Positions 33,025 to 43,410 of a stretch of 64,000 bases of DNA are shown here, one piece after another. Position numbers and translations under genes: made by a program. The notes beneath the pieces were generated by a model, which had not been told where the DNA came from, searched no databases, and worked only from the letters and a program-made list of their open reading frames with translations. The stretch's first letter is position 1, and each line of letters starts with the position of its first letter. This stretch comes from Lytechinus variegatus (lineage: Eukaryota > Echinodermata > Echinoidea > Temnopleuroida > Toxopneustidae): assembly GCF_018143015.1 (NCBI RefSeq), contig NC_054741.1, positions 41,754,510 to 41,818,509 on the forward strand, given 5' to 3'.

Positions 33025-33988
33025 TTGCCCATACGAGCAACATGAAAGCCATTCATAAAGTCATGATAAAGGATTAAAGTGTATATAGACATCTTTCCCA
33101 GATACAGGAATCATGATTAGACGTTCTTGCTGAATCCAGTTGCTGCTTCAGGATGAAGCATCCATTTTCTGTTCTTTCCTCTTTGATGAATGTCTTAAGA
33201 ATGGCAACTATCTCCAAATATTGTAGCTATAGTTTCTAAGCAAATCGTATGCAAATAATATCAATTTCCTGATATTTATGGCAAATGGAAATTCCTCAGT
33301 GAGACAATGAACAACCAAGTAGACGTTAACAGATGGAGGACTAAACCAGATGATTGCCTTTCCAACAAGAGGGCACAACATAACGAAACACCCTTAACAT
33401 CCCCATCAAATACCATCCAACAATGATTAAACAGTGTGTACCCATTCCAGGATTTGTTTGCCACTTTGTGTTACTCATTGGTATACTGTGAGTATACAGA
33501 GGAATAAACCTGTCAGAAATTATGGTACGACTGAGGATGTTAGTCTGGAGGAATGCTGACATTCATAGTGTCATGCACATGTACTTTGGACAATCATACA
33601 ACTCTCTGTACTGAAATCCGACAAGTCGAGCATAGGAGATTGAATGTTAATCAAGAGGACTTTGGCAAGAACCAAACCATTACCCATGTCTTCTTCCGAC
33701 ACAAGATGCCTCAATTTAATAGACGCTGGACATAAGTTGTGTCGGAAGAAGAGTTTTATAGGAAGGCTTGCGCATGTTGAGCTCCTATAGCATCTGGTGA
33801 AGCTCAGAATTGCTACACTAGGACCATAGAATGGTTTTAGACAAGCCTATAATACACCATTTGTTGACCGGATTGGCAATGATCCAGGCTGTAACAACTA
33901 GCATGTTGTAAGCCCTTAATATCATGTTATCATGCTATGACTACATTGGAAGACAACTGATTATTAGTCTTAGTATTTACCACTGATC

Positions 33989-34236
33989 ATGATGATGATG
34001 ACGCTGCTCTGCAAGTCCTGGAACCCTGTTCTGACCCAGACATGGCCAGAAAACATATTTTTTACTCAAGCGGGTGTAGCCAAACTACTGAAGAAATTGT
34101 TAAAGAAACCAACCTGCATGAAGCTACTAGACCAGATGGAATCTCTGCTACACTTCTTAATGAGACTACTCATCAGATCTCACCTGCCATAAGTTTGCTT
34201 TTCTTGGCCTTCCTTCTGTCGTTCCCATCCATATAA
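33989..34236 (+). pseudogene. Reverse transcriptase fragment (motif 0 region)
   Basis: The frame starting near 34042 contains 'EATRPDGISATLLNETTHQISPAIS', matching the conserved 'GPDGIP..LLKE....I.P' block before the LINE reverse-transcriptase palm. Nothing of motifs A-E follows. The same segment occurs reversed in copy A (about 2690-2860), so the fragment was already inside the ancestral repeat. It is non-functional. Confidence 0.65.
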
Positions 34237-35227
34237 GAAACGGACGTCAGCTCTAACAAAATACTCACCAATTTCAAATACTGTGCTTTGTTCTTGCCAA
34301 TCCCATCATCTTGTCAGACTAACAACATGGCTTTAGGACGTGAAGAACACATTTGCAGTATTTTACCTTAAATACAAATTACATTAGGATAAATATGCAT
34401 GCTTAGTGATAGCAGCATATTGATTTGAACAACAGTCAATGTGAGAAAATCAAATTTTCTTGACATTTTCCATATATGGATACTGATTTGCATAATATGC
34501 AAATGAGGCAGATTGGCTAGCTTTTTAAAATAAAAACACTGTACTTATTTATTCATCGTGAAAGTTTGTTCAAATTGCTTGCTTTTGACATTTAATTTAT
34601 AATATTTGTGTTATTTTCCCTATTTGCTATTTTTAATGGCTAATTTGCATAATATGCAAATTAATTTTCAGGCATTGTGATGAATTGTAGTGATAGTAGC
34701 AAGTGTCCAAAACAAAAAAAAAACAAAAAAAAAATGTCTACATAAATGAAATGATTTCGAGCAGTCTATATGAGAACAAGCACAATATCTTGACATTTTT
34801 TTCCATACAAGGATGCTTATTTGCATAATATGCAAATTAGGTAGATTCGCTGGCGCTTTTTAATAAAAACATTGAATACAGTTATTTATCATTACTTTTC
34901 GCACAAATTAAATTGTTTTGGACACTTAATTTGTAATTTTTGGACTATTTTCCTTATTTTTCTAAATTTTTATGGCTAATTTGCATAATATGCAAATTTC
35001 ATAAATTTCCACTGCTTGGATTTTTTGGGACTTTTAGTATGTTGTTAAGGGGACCTTGATGGAAAGCATTGCAGTGGAAAATCAAGTGTTGCAATTAGTG
35101 GCGGGTCACCCCCCCCCCCTATTCTGGCTAGATTGACTGGACTATTATGCAGGCATGTTTCTCATTTTAACAGTAATGTTAAGAAAGATTTCATGAGAAA
35201 TATCGTTAATATGGATAAAAACAGTGA

Positions 35228-35390
35228 TTTGCACATATCCCGTCGTCACGTTTGCACAGATGCCGTTGATAAATTTTGACAGATTTGCACATTTCCCGGC
35301 GTGGCGTTTGCACAAATCCCGGCGAAATTTTGCACATATACCGTTGTTTCAACATATCCCGGCATTTGCACATATCACGGCTCCACACGG
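35228..35390 (+). repeat. Degenerate minisatellite 'TTTGCACATATCCCGGCG'
   Basis: Seven or so units of 18-30 bp share TTTGCACA(T/A)AT(C/A)CCG. The array lies between the right end of copy B and the 3' side of LINE 2. Frames crossing it on both strands are artefacts. Confidence 0.8.
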
Positions 35391-35399
35391 GATGGTATA

Positions 35400-36802
35400 T
35401 ATGCAGCCAGTAAGTTGAATAACTTGAATTCCATAAAGCATTAGCTTGGTATGCAGAACATTTTCCATAAGATGAGCACATATTGGTGGCAGCAGGCAAA
35501 GAGTTCCTTGCTTGGTTCCAGTGAGAGTGAAGAAGCTGTTACATCCCTTTGAAATGATGCCATTGGTGTGGTCAATATTACAGCCACTCTTAACTATGCC
35601 GAGGTGTGGATGCTTTCTTCTTTCCATGATCGTCATTCCCCCCATATTCCACTCGACTGATCTTACACTGGTTGATGCTTTTTGTTTATCACTACAACGG
35701 CACTTTTTGTGGGTTAATTTTATACCTCTTAATTAGTACAAGAATAAGAGTAAGTCATGTCCAGCATTGATTGGAGTTCTATGTTGCATGTACTGATGAG
35801 AGCAACATCATCTGCTAGGACTATCACACCCATATAGCAGCCATTAATAGAGCAACCAAAACAAGCGTTCCTTCGTGATTTGACCAGACCATCGATGAAA
35901 ACTGTAGGCCCTATATTTTTATAAGGTGGGAGAGAGCACACTATCCTGTTTTACACCTTGAAGGATTTGAAAAGGAGAACTGACTTTACCTACCCACATG
36001 ACTCTACTGGCACTACTGTCGTAAAACTCTTCCAATATAGATAACAGCTGGATTCATCGAGGCCTAGGTTTTGAAGCTTAGAAAATAGGCCTTTATGCGA
36101 AACGATGTCAAATGCTTTCTGTGCGTCAAGAAGAGCAAGATATGTTGTACATTTTTTGGCAGAGTTCAGTTGGATTATTAATTCCAGTGAAGATATGCAA
36201 TAAGGAGGCAAGACTTGCCTTTCTGGAATCCAAATTGTAACTGGTGTGGGACATCATTTCTTGCAAGTGGAATTTCTAGTAACGAGCATTTCCAAAACTT
36301 TACCAATTGTTACAGAAACAGTTATGCCTCGGTAGTTAGAAGGATATTTTACATCTTTTCCCTTTCCTTTGTGAACTGGGACTAAAGGCCGGACTTCAGA
36401 GGTTCATCCAGGAATATACTTCCGTGCTACATATTGATTGGAGAGGACTAGAAGCATTTTCCGAGCTATTGCATGGGCCAAGATATAATTTATATGGTGC
36501 TCAGGAGAAATGTTATCTGGTCCTGCAGCTTTCTGTTTCTTGAGGGAATTAATAGCTTCATCTAGATCTTTTGAAGTAGAGGGTTGAAGTGGTTGATGCA
36601 AATTGTCCTGAAACGGGTGAGTGGGCATGGCTTCATCCATTTCAGGCGGGGAAGAGGTACTATAATCCGATTTTGCAAAATCTGAGAAGTATGAGTTGAA
36701 GCCACCTAAAACTGCATGCCTCTCCTTCATACGTTGTACCCGTATAAGACAGTGTATCAGTCTTTGTATCAGTAGACTGAGATTCTTTAGTGCGTTTGAC
36801 AC
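35400..36802 (-). pseudogene. LINE 2 reverse transcriptase remnant
   Basis: Blocks on the minus strand, in order, are 'AINSLKKQKAAGPDNISPEHH' (motif 0, about 36540-36480), 'TYLALLDAQKAFDIVSHKGL' (motif A, about 36150-36090), 'GVIVLADDVALIS' (catalytic ADD, about 35830-35790) and a thumb with 'SFFTLTGTKQGT' (about 35540). The first aspartate of the usual YADD sits in LADD here. Frames change several times, so it is a pseudogene. The enzyme would reverse-transcribe the element's RNA at the integration site. Confidence 0.8.
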
Positions 36803-36898
36803 GCCTATATAGACGAGTTTATAATTACTACCCTCAATTTCTGAGAGTAGATTACTGTGACACGCCCGCCGTGCTTATCGGATGCTACTTCTAAATAG

Positions 36899-37256
36899 AC
36901 GTTTTGTATATGCTTGAGCCAGAGAGGGTCCTTGCCTTTCGGTCTTCCGCCAGCTTTCCAAAGCCGCCAGATATGCTGAGATTGTTTATAACCATGATAA
37001 CAGGCCTCTACCATTTTGGTCCACTACCTTTTTCCTTTTCTTTTTCTTTTCTTAAGACCCTTCGAGTGTGGCAGGGTGATCGACGTTTTGTATATACATG
37101 CTTGAGCCAGAGAGGGTCCTTGCCTTTCGGTCTTCTGCCAGCTTTCCAAATCCGCCAGAAATGCTGAGATTGTTTATAACAGGCCTCTACCTTTTTGGTC
37201 CACTCCCTTTTTCCTTTTCTTTTCTTTTCTTAAGACCCTTCGAGTGTGGCAGAGTG
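36899..37256 (+). repeat. 184-bp tandem duplication inside LINE 2
   Basis: The block from ACGTTTTGTATATGCTTGAG to 'CCCTTCGAGTGTGGCAG' occurs twice (GTTTTGTATA at 36901 and 37085). The second copy lacks a short internal segment ('CATGATAA') and differs at a few sites. The duplicated segment is linker-region LINE sequence. Confidence 0.9.
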
Positions 37257-37581
37257 AGTGATACATTCAACATTCTTACGCTCAGTTGATCAAGCAAAAA
37301 GTCAATTTGAGTCAGATCCAAACACATAAGATAAGATTTATTGACTCTATCGACCCCCTCTCGGGGTATGAGAGTACAAACATAGAAACACATTTACAAT
37401 TTTTACAGTTTTCAAGTTAGGCAGGAATTATGAAGTCATCAATATATGATTGTCATAAGCCGTTGTCTGATTGGAAGGTGTACAGCTCTTTTTTTTATTT
37501 TGGAGAGATGATTAGTTAATCATGTTCTTACTGATCAGAAATTCCTAATACGCTTTGTACGTTTCTCGCACGATTCATACA

Positions 37582-37800
37582 CCGGTGTGTTGGCTCAGTT
37601 GGTAGAGCGTCCGTCTCACAACCGGGAGGTCGGGGGTTCAAACAAATCCCGGCCGCGTCAGACCAAAAGACGTTAATAGATGGGAGTTGCTGCTACCCTG
37701 TTTGGCGTTCAACGATTAAAGGGATAGAGCCTCGTCGATCTGGCGCTGCACAGCTAGCGGCTGCAAGGCAAAGGAAATTTTCGGAGTATTTCATTTCATG
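37582..37800 (+). mobile_element. tRNA-Val-like SINE
   Basis: The head (37582-37660) has a D-arm GGCTCAGTTGGTAGAGC with an A box, an anticodon loop CTCACAA that would give CAC (Val), and a slightly disrupted B box (GGGGTTCAAACAAATCCC). A non-tRNA body follows ('TGTTTGGCGTTCAACGATTA', 'GCCTCGTCGATCTGG') and ends near the ATTTCATTTCATG at 37787-37799. This composition is typical of a tRNA-derived SINE. The acceptor stem is imperfect, so it is not a true tRNA gene. Confidence 0.75.
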
Positions 37801-38008
37801 TCTATTTCGAACACTAAATTATGGATTTTCATTTGTCAGATCTGCTTTCAGATCTCCACCAAGTATAATGAGGGCCTCTTTATGAGTCGCTTCAATGTTG
37901 GGATATGGTAGAGAGCATAATTATGATGATACTCAGAAATAGTATTGGCATCAACATCACAGGTAGGGAAAGTATCAGTTGCAGATAATTAAGTGCGATT
38001 TTGATGGC

Positions 38009-38457
38009 TTAGTCATGTAGTAGGTCCGCAATGACTAATCTTTGCGATTGAGATTCCATCTTTGTTGCTTTCCAAGTGCTTGATATTCTGATGAATGTAG
38101 CTATACCCCTCACTTTGCCCTCCTTACTAAAGACTTGGAAGTTATTATTGATATTAGCAAGTTTATTAAGGTCCCAATGGTGGAGCCAGTGCTCTTGAAT
38201 TAATAGGATATCCAATTGTTCTAAAAGTTGTGATATGAAAGCATAGTTTGATTGTGCCCCCCCCCCCTGCAGTTGAAGGTTCCCAGTCTTAGTTGCTTTC
38301 CTTGCTGTTTTCTAGTAAGTAGAGACTTGTGGAGGATAGGTGTAGTATTTGTTGGTGTTGGGCTCTCAGTGCTTGGCGAATTACAGGATTTTTGGTGGAT
38401 ATAGGGGAAGTGCCAGAAGATTGATTTATACATCACTGCCTGGTAAGTGTCCTCCAT
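38009..38457 (-). pseudogene. LINE 2 endonuclease remnant
   Basis: 'LRLGTFNCRGGG' (about 38300-38265) is the usual start of the LINE endonuclease fold, with the conserved Asn. 'DILLIQEHWL' (about 38213-38185) carries the catalytic Glu region. 'KVRGIATFIR' follows. The frames at 38457-38221 and 38215-38009 abut in different registers, with a C homopolymer (38258-38268) at the start side. The C-terminal half of the endonuclease is missing or unrecognisable before the SINE. Confidence 0.7.
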
Positions 38458-38485
38458 TAGAGATTTGTGGTCGGCGGTTAATTAA

Positions 38486-39074
38486 AGGACAAGTCCACCC
38501 CAACAAAAACTTGATTTGAATAAAAAGAGAAAAATTCACCAAGCATAACACTGGAAAATTCATCGAAATCGGATGTAAAATAAGAAAGTTATGACATTTT
38601 AAATTTTCGCTTCATTTTACAAAACAGTTATATGCACATCTCGGTCAGTATGCAAATGAGGGAACTTATGACATCACTCACTATTTCTTTTGTATTTTAT
38701 TATATGAAATATTTTGATTTTCTCGTCATTGTCATGTGAAATGATATTTTATTCCTCCCTGAACATGTGGAATTCCATTATTTTAACATTTTGTGCTTCC
38801 GGCAAGGAGGTCCTAATCGTCAAATTCGTAAAAATTAAAATATTGTATAATTCAAACAATAAAAAACAAAAGAAATAGTGAGTGAGTGACATCATTTACT
38901 CTCTCATTTGGATGTAACTGGCTCATACATATAACTGTTTTGTAAATAAGCGAAACTTTGAAATGTCATAACTTTCTTATTTTACATCCGATTTTGATGA
39001 AATTTTCAGCATTGTGCTTGTCTGATTTTTCTCTATTGATTCAAATCAACATTTTTCTGAGGTGGACTTGACCT
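38486..39074. mobile_element. TTAA-flanked MITE with ~200-bp inverted arms (589 bp)
   Basis: The ends are AGGACAAGTCCACCC and the complement of AGGTCAAGTCCACCT, flanked by TTAA (38482-38485 and 39075-39078). The arms stay alignable for about 200 bp, including 'GTTATGACATTT' and 'GACATCA(C/T)T'. TTAA duplication points to Kolobok or piggyBac-type transposases. A MITE of nearly the same length and design lies at 55331-55917. Confidence 0.85.
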
Positions 39075-39344
39075 TTAAGGCTCGGCCCTGCCAAGAATCC
39101 TGTTGCTTTGATGAAGGTGTTAGCTGGATGCCTTCTGATTCAGTACTTGAGTGACTGATGGTCTTTCTTTCGTGGTGCTGTTATCCTGTTGTTTCCTGGG
39201 CTGTTGGAATTCAGGGCGTGCTTGTTGAGAAATTGGGCTAGTGGCCTAGTGGTATTGGTTGTTGCTATTACTTCTCCTAGGAAGAACTGAATCATAGTAT
39301 CGCGCGACGAGATCGAGTATAAACTTTGCTCTTGACCATTTTTC

Positions 39345-39540
39345 AATTCAATTCTTTTATTTCATTTCCATTCAAAACATAATACAAAGTAATATAAAGC
39401 AATACAAATCAAGTACAATTTTATAGGGCATTCTTACTTCGTAAAACAGAAAAAACAGTATAATATAGAGCATAAATGGAAATGAGGGGGATCCACTAAA
39501 AAGCAAAGCTTGTGAAGTGTGGATCCCCCTTGGAAATGAA
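39345..39540 (-). mobile_element. LINE 3' end with (TTGAA)-type tail, minus strand
   Basis: The minus strand ends AATAAAAGAATTGAATTGAA (39345-39364), like the terminus at 18938-18962. An imperfect hairpin GGGGGATCCAC...GTGGATCCCCC lies at 39486-39528. There is no coding remnant. Confidence 0.5.
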
Positions 39541-40400
39541 GAAATTATAGTTGACTTATTCTTATATGCGTACATGCATTGTATTACAGGAAAGAAAAAG
39601 AGAAAAAAGAAATCATATTAACATAATTACTGAAATGATGCAAAGCTTTTCACACAAAGAGGTCTTCGTTGTAAAGGATATGTTGCGCAAGACAGAAGAA
39701 AAAAAAAACAGAGATAGAACCTTGTCTATATATAGCTGCATAAGATACAAACTGTGCCTGCATGTCATTTACCTCTCTTGCTGCATCCCGCTCAGTGTTT
39801 GATGTTACATTACTTATTTGGGCTGGCCATTGATCATTATAATTGCGCGCGTTGCCTTCTTCCATTTGAGTGAAACTTAAAGTCTTGAGCCTTCCTATTT
39901 TCATTCATTCCTTTGCTGACATATGGATGGCTTGGTTTTCTTCTAATAAATGCTGGGTGTTTCTTTTCACACTGAAGGGAGGTGAGCCTGTCCATTAGTA
40001 CAGATATAGAGCCTTAATTGTCCGAGCAGGTATCATCAGGTACGTAAGGAGCATTGATCAGGGGAGAAAACGAGTTTCGGTGGGTACTCATCTCTTATAT
40101 TAGATGGGCTTGGGGTTTCCTTTCATCTGACATTTTGACTCATTTATGACTCTAGAAGTTGACTTCAAAATTATAGTATGTTGCAAGGGAAGATTCCCAT
40201 TCATCACGGACCTATTTTGGTGATCTAGAATATTTCTAAATTTCATATGTATTCAATTCAATTGGAAGCCTGAAAATGATCATTTTGGTCATCTATATCA
40301 GGTTTATTTACCATTACATGGGAACGCATGTCATTTTGGAGAAATTAATCTGTTGCCATGGCAACAGACGAAAATGGCATACAACCGGGGCATACAAAAA
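39541..40400. other. Unassigned stretch
   Basis: No gene or repeat was recognised. Short frames on both strands between 39551 and 39904 overlap each other and lack domains. Confidence 0.35.
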
Positions 40401-40403
40401 GGC

Positions 40404-40530
40404 CTCCCATAATAGCTCAGTCGATCGGTAGAACGGCGGTTTCGGATTCCGGTGACCTGTGTTCGATCATTACCAGGCCCGGTTACCAGGTCCCTCGGAG
40501 AGGACCTTAAGCCGCTGGTCCCCTGGTTGC
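40404..40530 (+). mobile_element. Decayed tRNA-like (SINE-like) sequence
   Basis: TAGCTCAGTCGATCGGTAGA resembles a D arm with an A box, and GTGTTCGATCATTACCAGGC a B box with one mismatch, about 45 bp apart. Together they look like a tRNA-derived head. The acceptor ends do not pair well. A short unrelated tail follows. It could be a single decayed SINE. Confidence 0.5.
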
Positions 40531-40804
40531 TTGCTCACATGCATGTATTCGTGCTTTCTTAGCAGTCAGGTAAAAAACCTCGGTATAACAAATCTTACGG
40601 CATATACTAATACTTGTGAACGTTTCATGCTTTATCATTGCACAATTATTGTTCGGCTTATCCGCCTTACTAAACGTCATGTCAACGAAAAAATTGTCCC
40701 TTTTGCGAGATCTGTCCAATGCTATTGAGAGAGGGCAAGCGAACCTAGACAAAAAGCTTCGGTTTCTGTTTTGTTGGTTGTTCAGCTGAACTTCGTTGGC
40801 TTAA

Positions 40805-41562
40805 CCCTAAAAAGACTGGGGGGGCTGATTCAGCCCCCCCCCCCTCTACATTTTTCGTGATAAATCCGCCGCGCGAAATTTTTTGACCGCGTCGCTCTCT
40901 GACTTTTTGGCATTCAAGTCTCGCGCAACTTTTGAGACCAGATTCGCGACCCCTGGGTATATGCGGCTCCGAAATTACGCAACATTTCGTAAGTGCACGC
41001 AGACCCAAAATTGCACAAAAACGTGAATTTGTCTACAAATCCAATGCAAATAGAGTTTTTAGCCAAAATTCATAAATGTGTCTTCATTTTTCCTTTTACT
41101 GATTGAAATCAATTAATTCCATCTTATTTATGGTCCAAATAAAGTCCCCGACAATTTCCATTGAAAAACAATAAAAAACAAAAAGTCGAAAAATAAAGAA
41201 ATACATAAGAAATTTAGAAAACAATAAAATACATAAGAAAATAAATGCGATTTTGAATTTTTTTTAGTACATTTGATCAGATTCATATAAAGTGTCTGTG
41301 TACCAAAAATTAGCATTTTAGGGTCATTATTTAGTTAATTAAGCAAAATTTTGATTTTACGCATAAATTAGCATAATTAATTAGCAGTGAGATATTTTGC
41401 AGAATTTGATCTTGTAATTTTGTAAATTATGCCATGGGTAACGCGCGTGCCAAGTTTCGTCGCGATCGCGCCATCGACGGCCGAGATCATAAGGGGGGGG
41501 GGCTGAATCAGCCCCCCCCCCCCCGTCTTCTTAGGCATCGAAATAGCCCAGTCTATTTAGGG
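40805..41562. mobile_element. piggyBac-like MITE (758 bp)
   Basis: The inverted ends CCCTAAAAAGACTGGG and CCCTAAATAGACTGGG are flanked by TTAA (40801-40804 and 41563-41566). Near each end lies a hairpin of the type GGGGGCTGA(A/T)TCAGCCCCC (40820-40846 and 41493-41524). CCCT-starting ends with TTAA duplication are the piggyBac signature. No transposase is left; a minus frame at 41128-41316 is AT-rich and unconvincing. Confidence 0.85.
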
Positions 41563-41623
41563 TTAACAGAGACCGAAGTTCTAGCTTGATCTGTACAGGG
41601 ACTCGATGGCCATACGGTATGTT

Positions 41624-43394
41624 TTTTTTTTTAATTATGTGTTTTTTGGTATTCAAAATCACATACAATCACAATATTTACAGGTAATTGGAATGATTTG
41701 AAACAGTTCAAAAGCAGTAAAATCACAAAACAAAGATGAAATAAAATAATAAATGGAAAAAAAAATAAAAAGGGTGACATAAATCAAAATAAAACATTGG
41801 ACGATACAGGTTACTCTAAAGGGAATACACATCGAGATAAATTTACATGTATAATCAATTGTAGCATATTACTCTGTGCTTTGTACAAGTCTCAATTTAA
41901 GATACAAAAACAAATAGAATGGAAAAGGGGGAACTACCTGTATCTAAAATAAAAATCATATATCAAATCGCCACTTCTTAAAGTGTACAGTGAGTTTGTA
42001 AATAAATCCACATTTGGTAAGGTGTTCTTGAATTTACAAATATAATATTTGGCCAATAGTAAAAGGTAAGTAGCAAATCTATCCGTTGATACACCAAACA
42101 ATTTTTGAAAATTAGTGAGATTGAAATCTGAAATATGTTTTTTTTATCGTAGTCAATAGAAGATTCCAAATTGGGGTAACCTTATCACAGTCACAGAACA
42201 GATGAATATTGATTCCTCTTCATTATCACAAAATGTACAGTTTGGTAAATCTCGTTCCTTTTGATTTTATACAGAAATGCATTTAGAGCTATAGTATTAT
42301 GAAAAATCTTAAAGTAAAAGGAACGGAGTTTAGTATCGATAGTACAAAAGAAATTGGCTTTATGTACCTTTTCCCACAAAGTGGGTACAGGGATTGATAG
42401 GCATTCATTCCAGTAGTTGTACCGTCTATCTGGAAGATATTGCACATCCAAAATTTTATAGGCATAACATGGTACTTTTTTCGCAGTAATCAGTTTAGTA
42501 ATCAAAATATCATGAACGTGTACATTAGTCAAAACTGTTCTATTAAACCACTCCATTTGAATATTTTTCATTAAAAAACAAAGTTGTATTTCTCCTATCA
42601 GACACAGGAACATCAAAATCTAAAATGAGTTCTTCAAACAGTTTATGTCCAGGATGAGGTGGATTCAATAAGTCTGAAATTACAACAACATTCTTCTCAT
42701 GCCAAGATTCATAATAGAAGTATTTTTTGGATTTTGATCGAATTAATCTATTAAACCATAAGAATTGGCAATGCCCCATCTCAGAAAATTTACAATGAAA
42801 TGATTCTATATAAACATATTCTCTGAAATAATACCATGAACGAAGCGAATCTGCAATTTGGGAATTACCTAAAGATTGTAAAACGGTTTCTGGGGCATAT
42901 GATTTCCACAAAATATTAGGATCACTATGAAATTTTTCTAGAGCTGAGATTTCAATTGATTTCCAAACAGACTCAAAATTATCATCAAGTAGGCCGTGTT
43001 TGACCCATGTCATTTTTTGGGATAGAGCAATGAATAAGGATCAATCATCTTTAGTCCACACTGAGTATAATCATTACACACAAATGATCTCTTAACCCTA
43101 TCATTACCACCACTCCAAATAAATTTAAATAACAGACTATTAAGTTCCTTAAAAAATGACTGTGGTATCTTTATACTGAGAACAGAAAAAAGATATAACA
43201 ATTGAGGGAGGATAAGAGATTTGATTACACATATCTTACCAATCAGCGAAAGAATTCTCATTCGCCAGCAATTTATTGATTGGGTCATTCTTTTTTATTT
43301 TTCTTTGTAGTTCAAATCAAATATCAACCCCAAATTCATAGAAAAGTTGACACATAAAGATTTAAAACTTGTTGATTTCCATGATTACTTAACG
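41624..43394 (-). mobile_element. 5'-truncated L1/Tx1-like LINE with 16-bp target duplication
   Basis: Direct repeats GGCCATACGGTATGTT (41608-41623 and 43395-43410) flank the insertion. On the minus strand it ends in a poly(A) run of about 11 nt at 41624-41632, directly against the left duplication. This is textbook target-primed reverse transcription. Only the C-terminal part of ORF2 and the 3' UTR are present. The perfect duplication indicates a fairly recent insertion. Confidence 0.9.
42191..43288 (-). pseudogene. C-terminal part of L1/Tx1-like ORF2 (after the reverse transcriptase palm)
   Basis: Three overlapping minus frames (43288-43010, 43013-42543 and 42616-42191) form one protein broken by frameshifts. 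The first holds 'RMRILSLIGKICVIKSLILPQLLYL' and 'LLFKFIWSGGNDRVKR...GGLKM.D'-like sequence ('QCGLKMIDPYSL'). This is the thumb/post-palm region typical of L1 and Tx1 proteins. The second contains 'FWFNR'-like 'CQFLWFNRLIRS' and 'SWHEKNVVVISDLL', also seen in that clade. The palm with its catalytic aspartates lies beyond the 5' truncation. Confidence 0.8.
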
Positions 43395-43410
43395 GGCCAT
43401 ACGGTATGTT

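Larger units (their letters stand above)
31062..35143. mobile_element. Large inverted-repeat element with 'ATGCAAAT' arms (copy B, 4.08 kb)
   Basis: The ends are AGTCCAGTCAATATAGG on the left and the complement of AGTCCAGTCAATCTAGCC on the right. The arms (about 31062-31930 and 34380-35143) are inverted relatives built from tandem modules of roughly 160-390 bp. Each module holds one or two near-palindromes ATTTGCATAATATGCAAAT. The centre holds a degraded open frame shared with copy C and a reverse-transcriptase remnant shared with copy A. The element is therefore a composite that has spread as a unit. A 0.6 kb foldback is nested at about 31938-32541. A superfamily cannot be assigned. Confidence 0.7.
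35395..39300 (-). mobile_element. Decayed APE-type LINE, clade unassigned (LINE 2)
   Basis: Read on the minus strand the order is a possible ORF1 or leader (39300-39080), endonuclease (about 38300-38009), linker (about 36800), reverse transcriptase (36211-35729) and C-terminal thumb (about 35645-35400). It is split by a TTAA MITE (38486-39074), a SINE (37582-37800) and a 184-bp tandem duplication (36899-37256). Motif spelling ('LALLDAQKAFDIVSHKGLF', 'QEHWL') differs clearly from the CR1-like LINEs at 3-8.6 kb and 49-54 kb, so it is another lineage. Boundaries are approximate. Confidence 0.75.

Noticed and set aside
37582..37660. True tRNA-Val(CAC) gene
   Set aside because: The acceptor and T arm are disrupted (extra bases in the B box region) and a SINE body follows directly.
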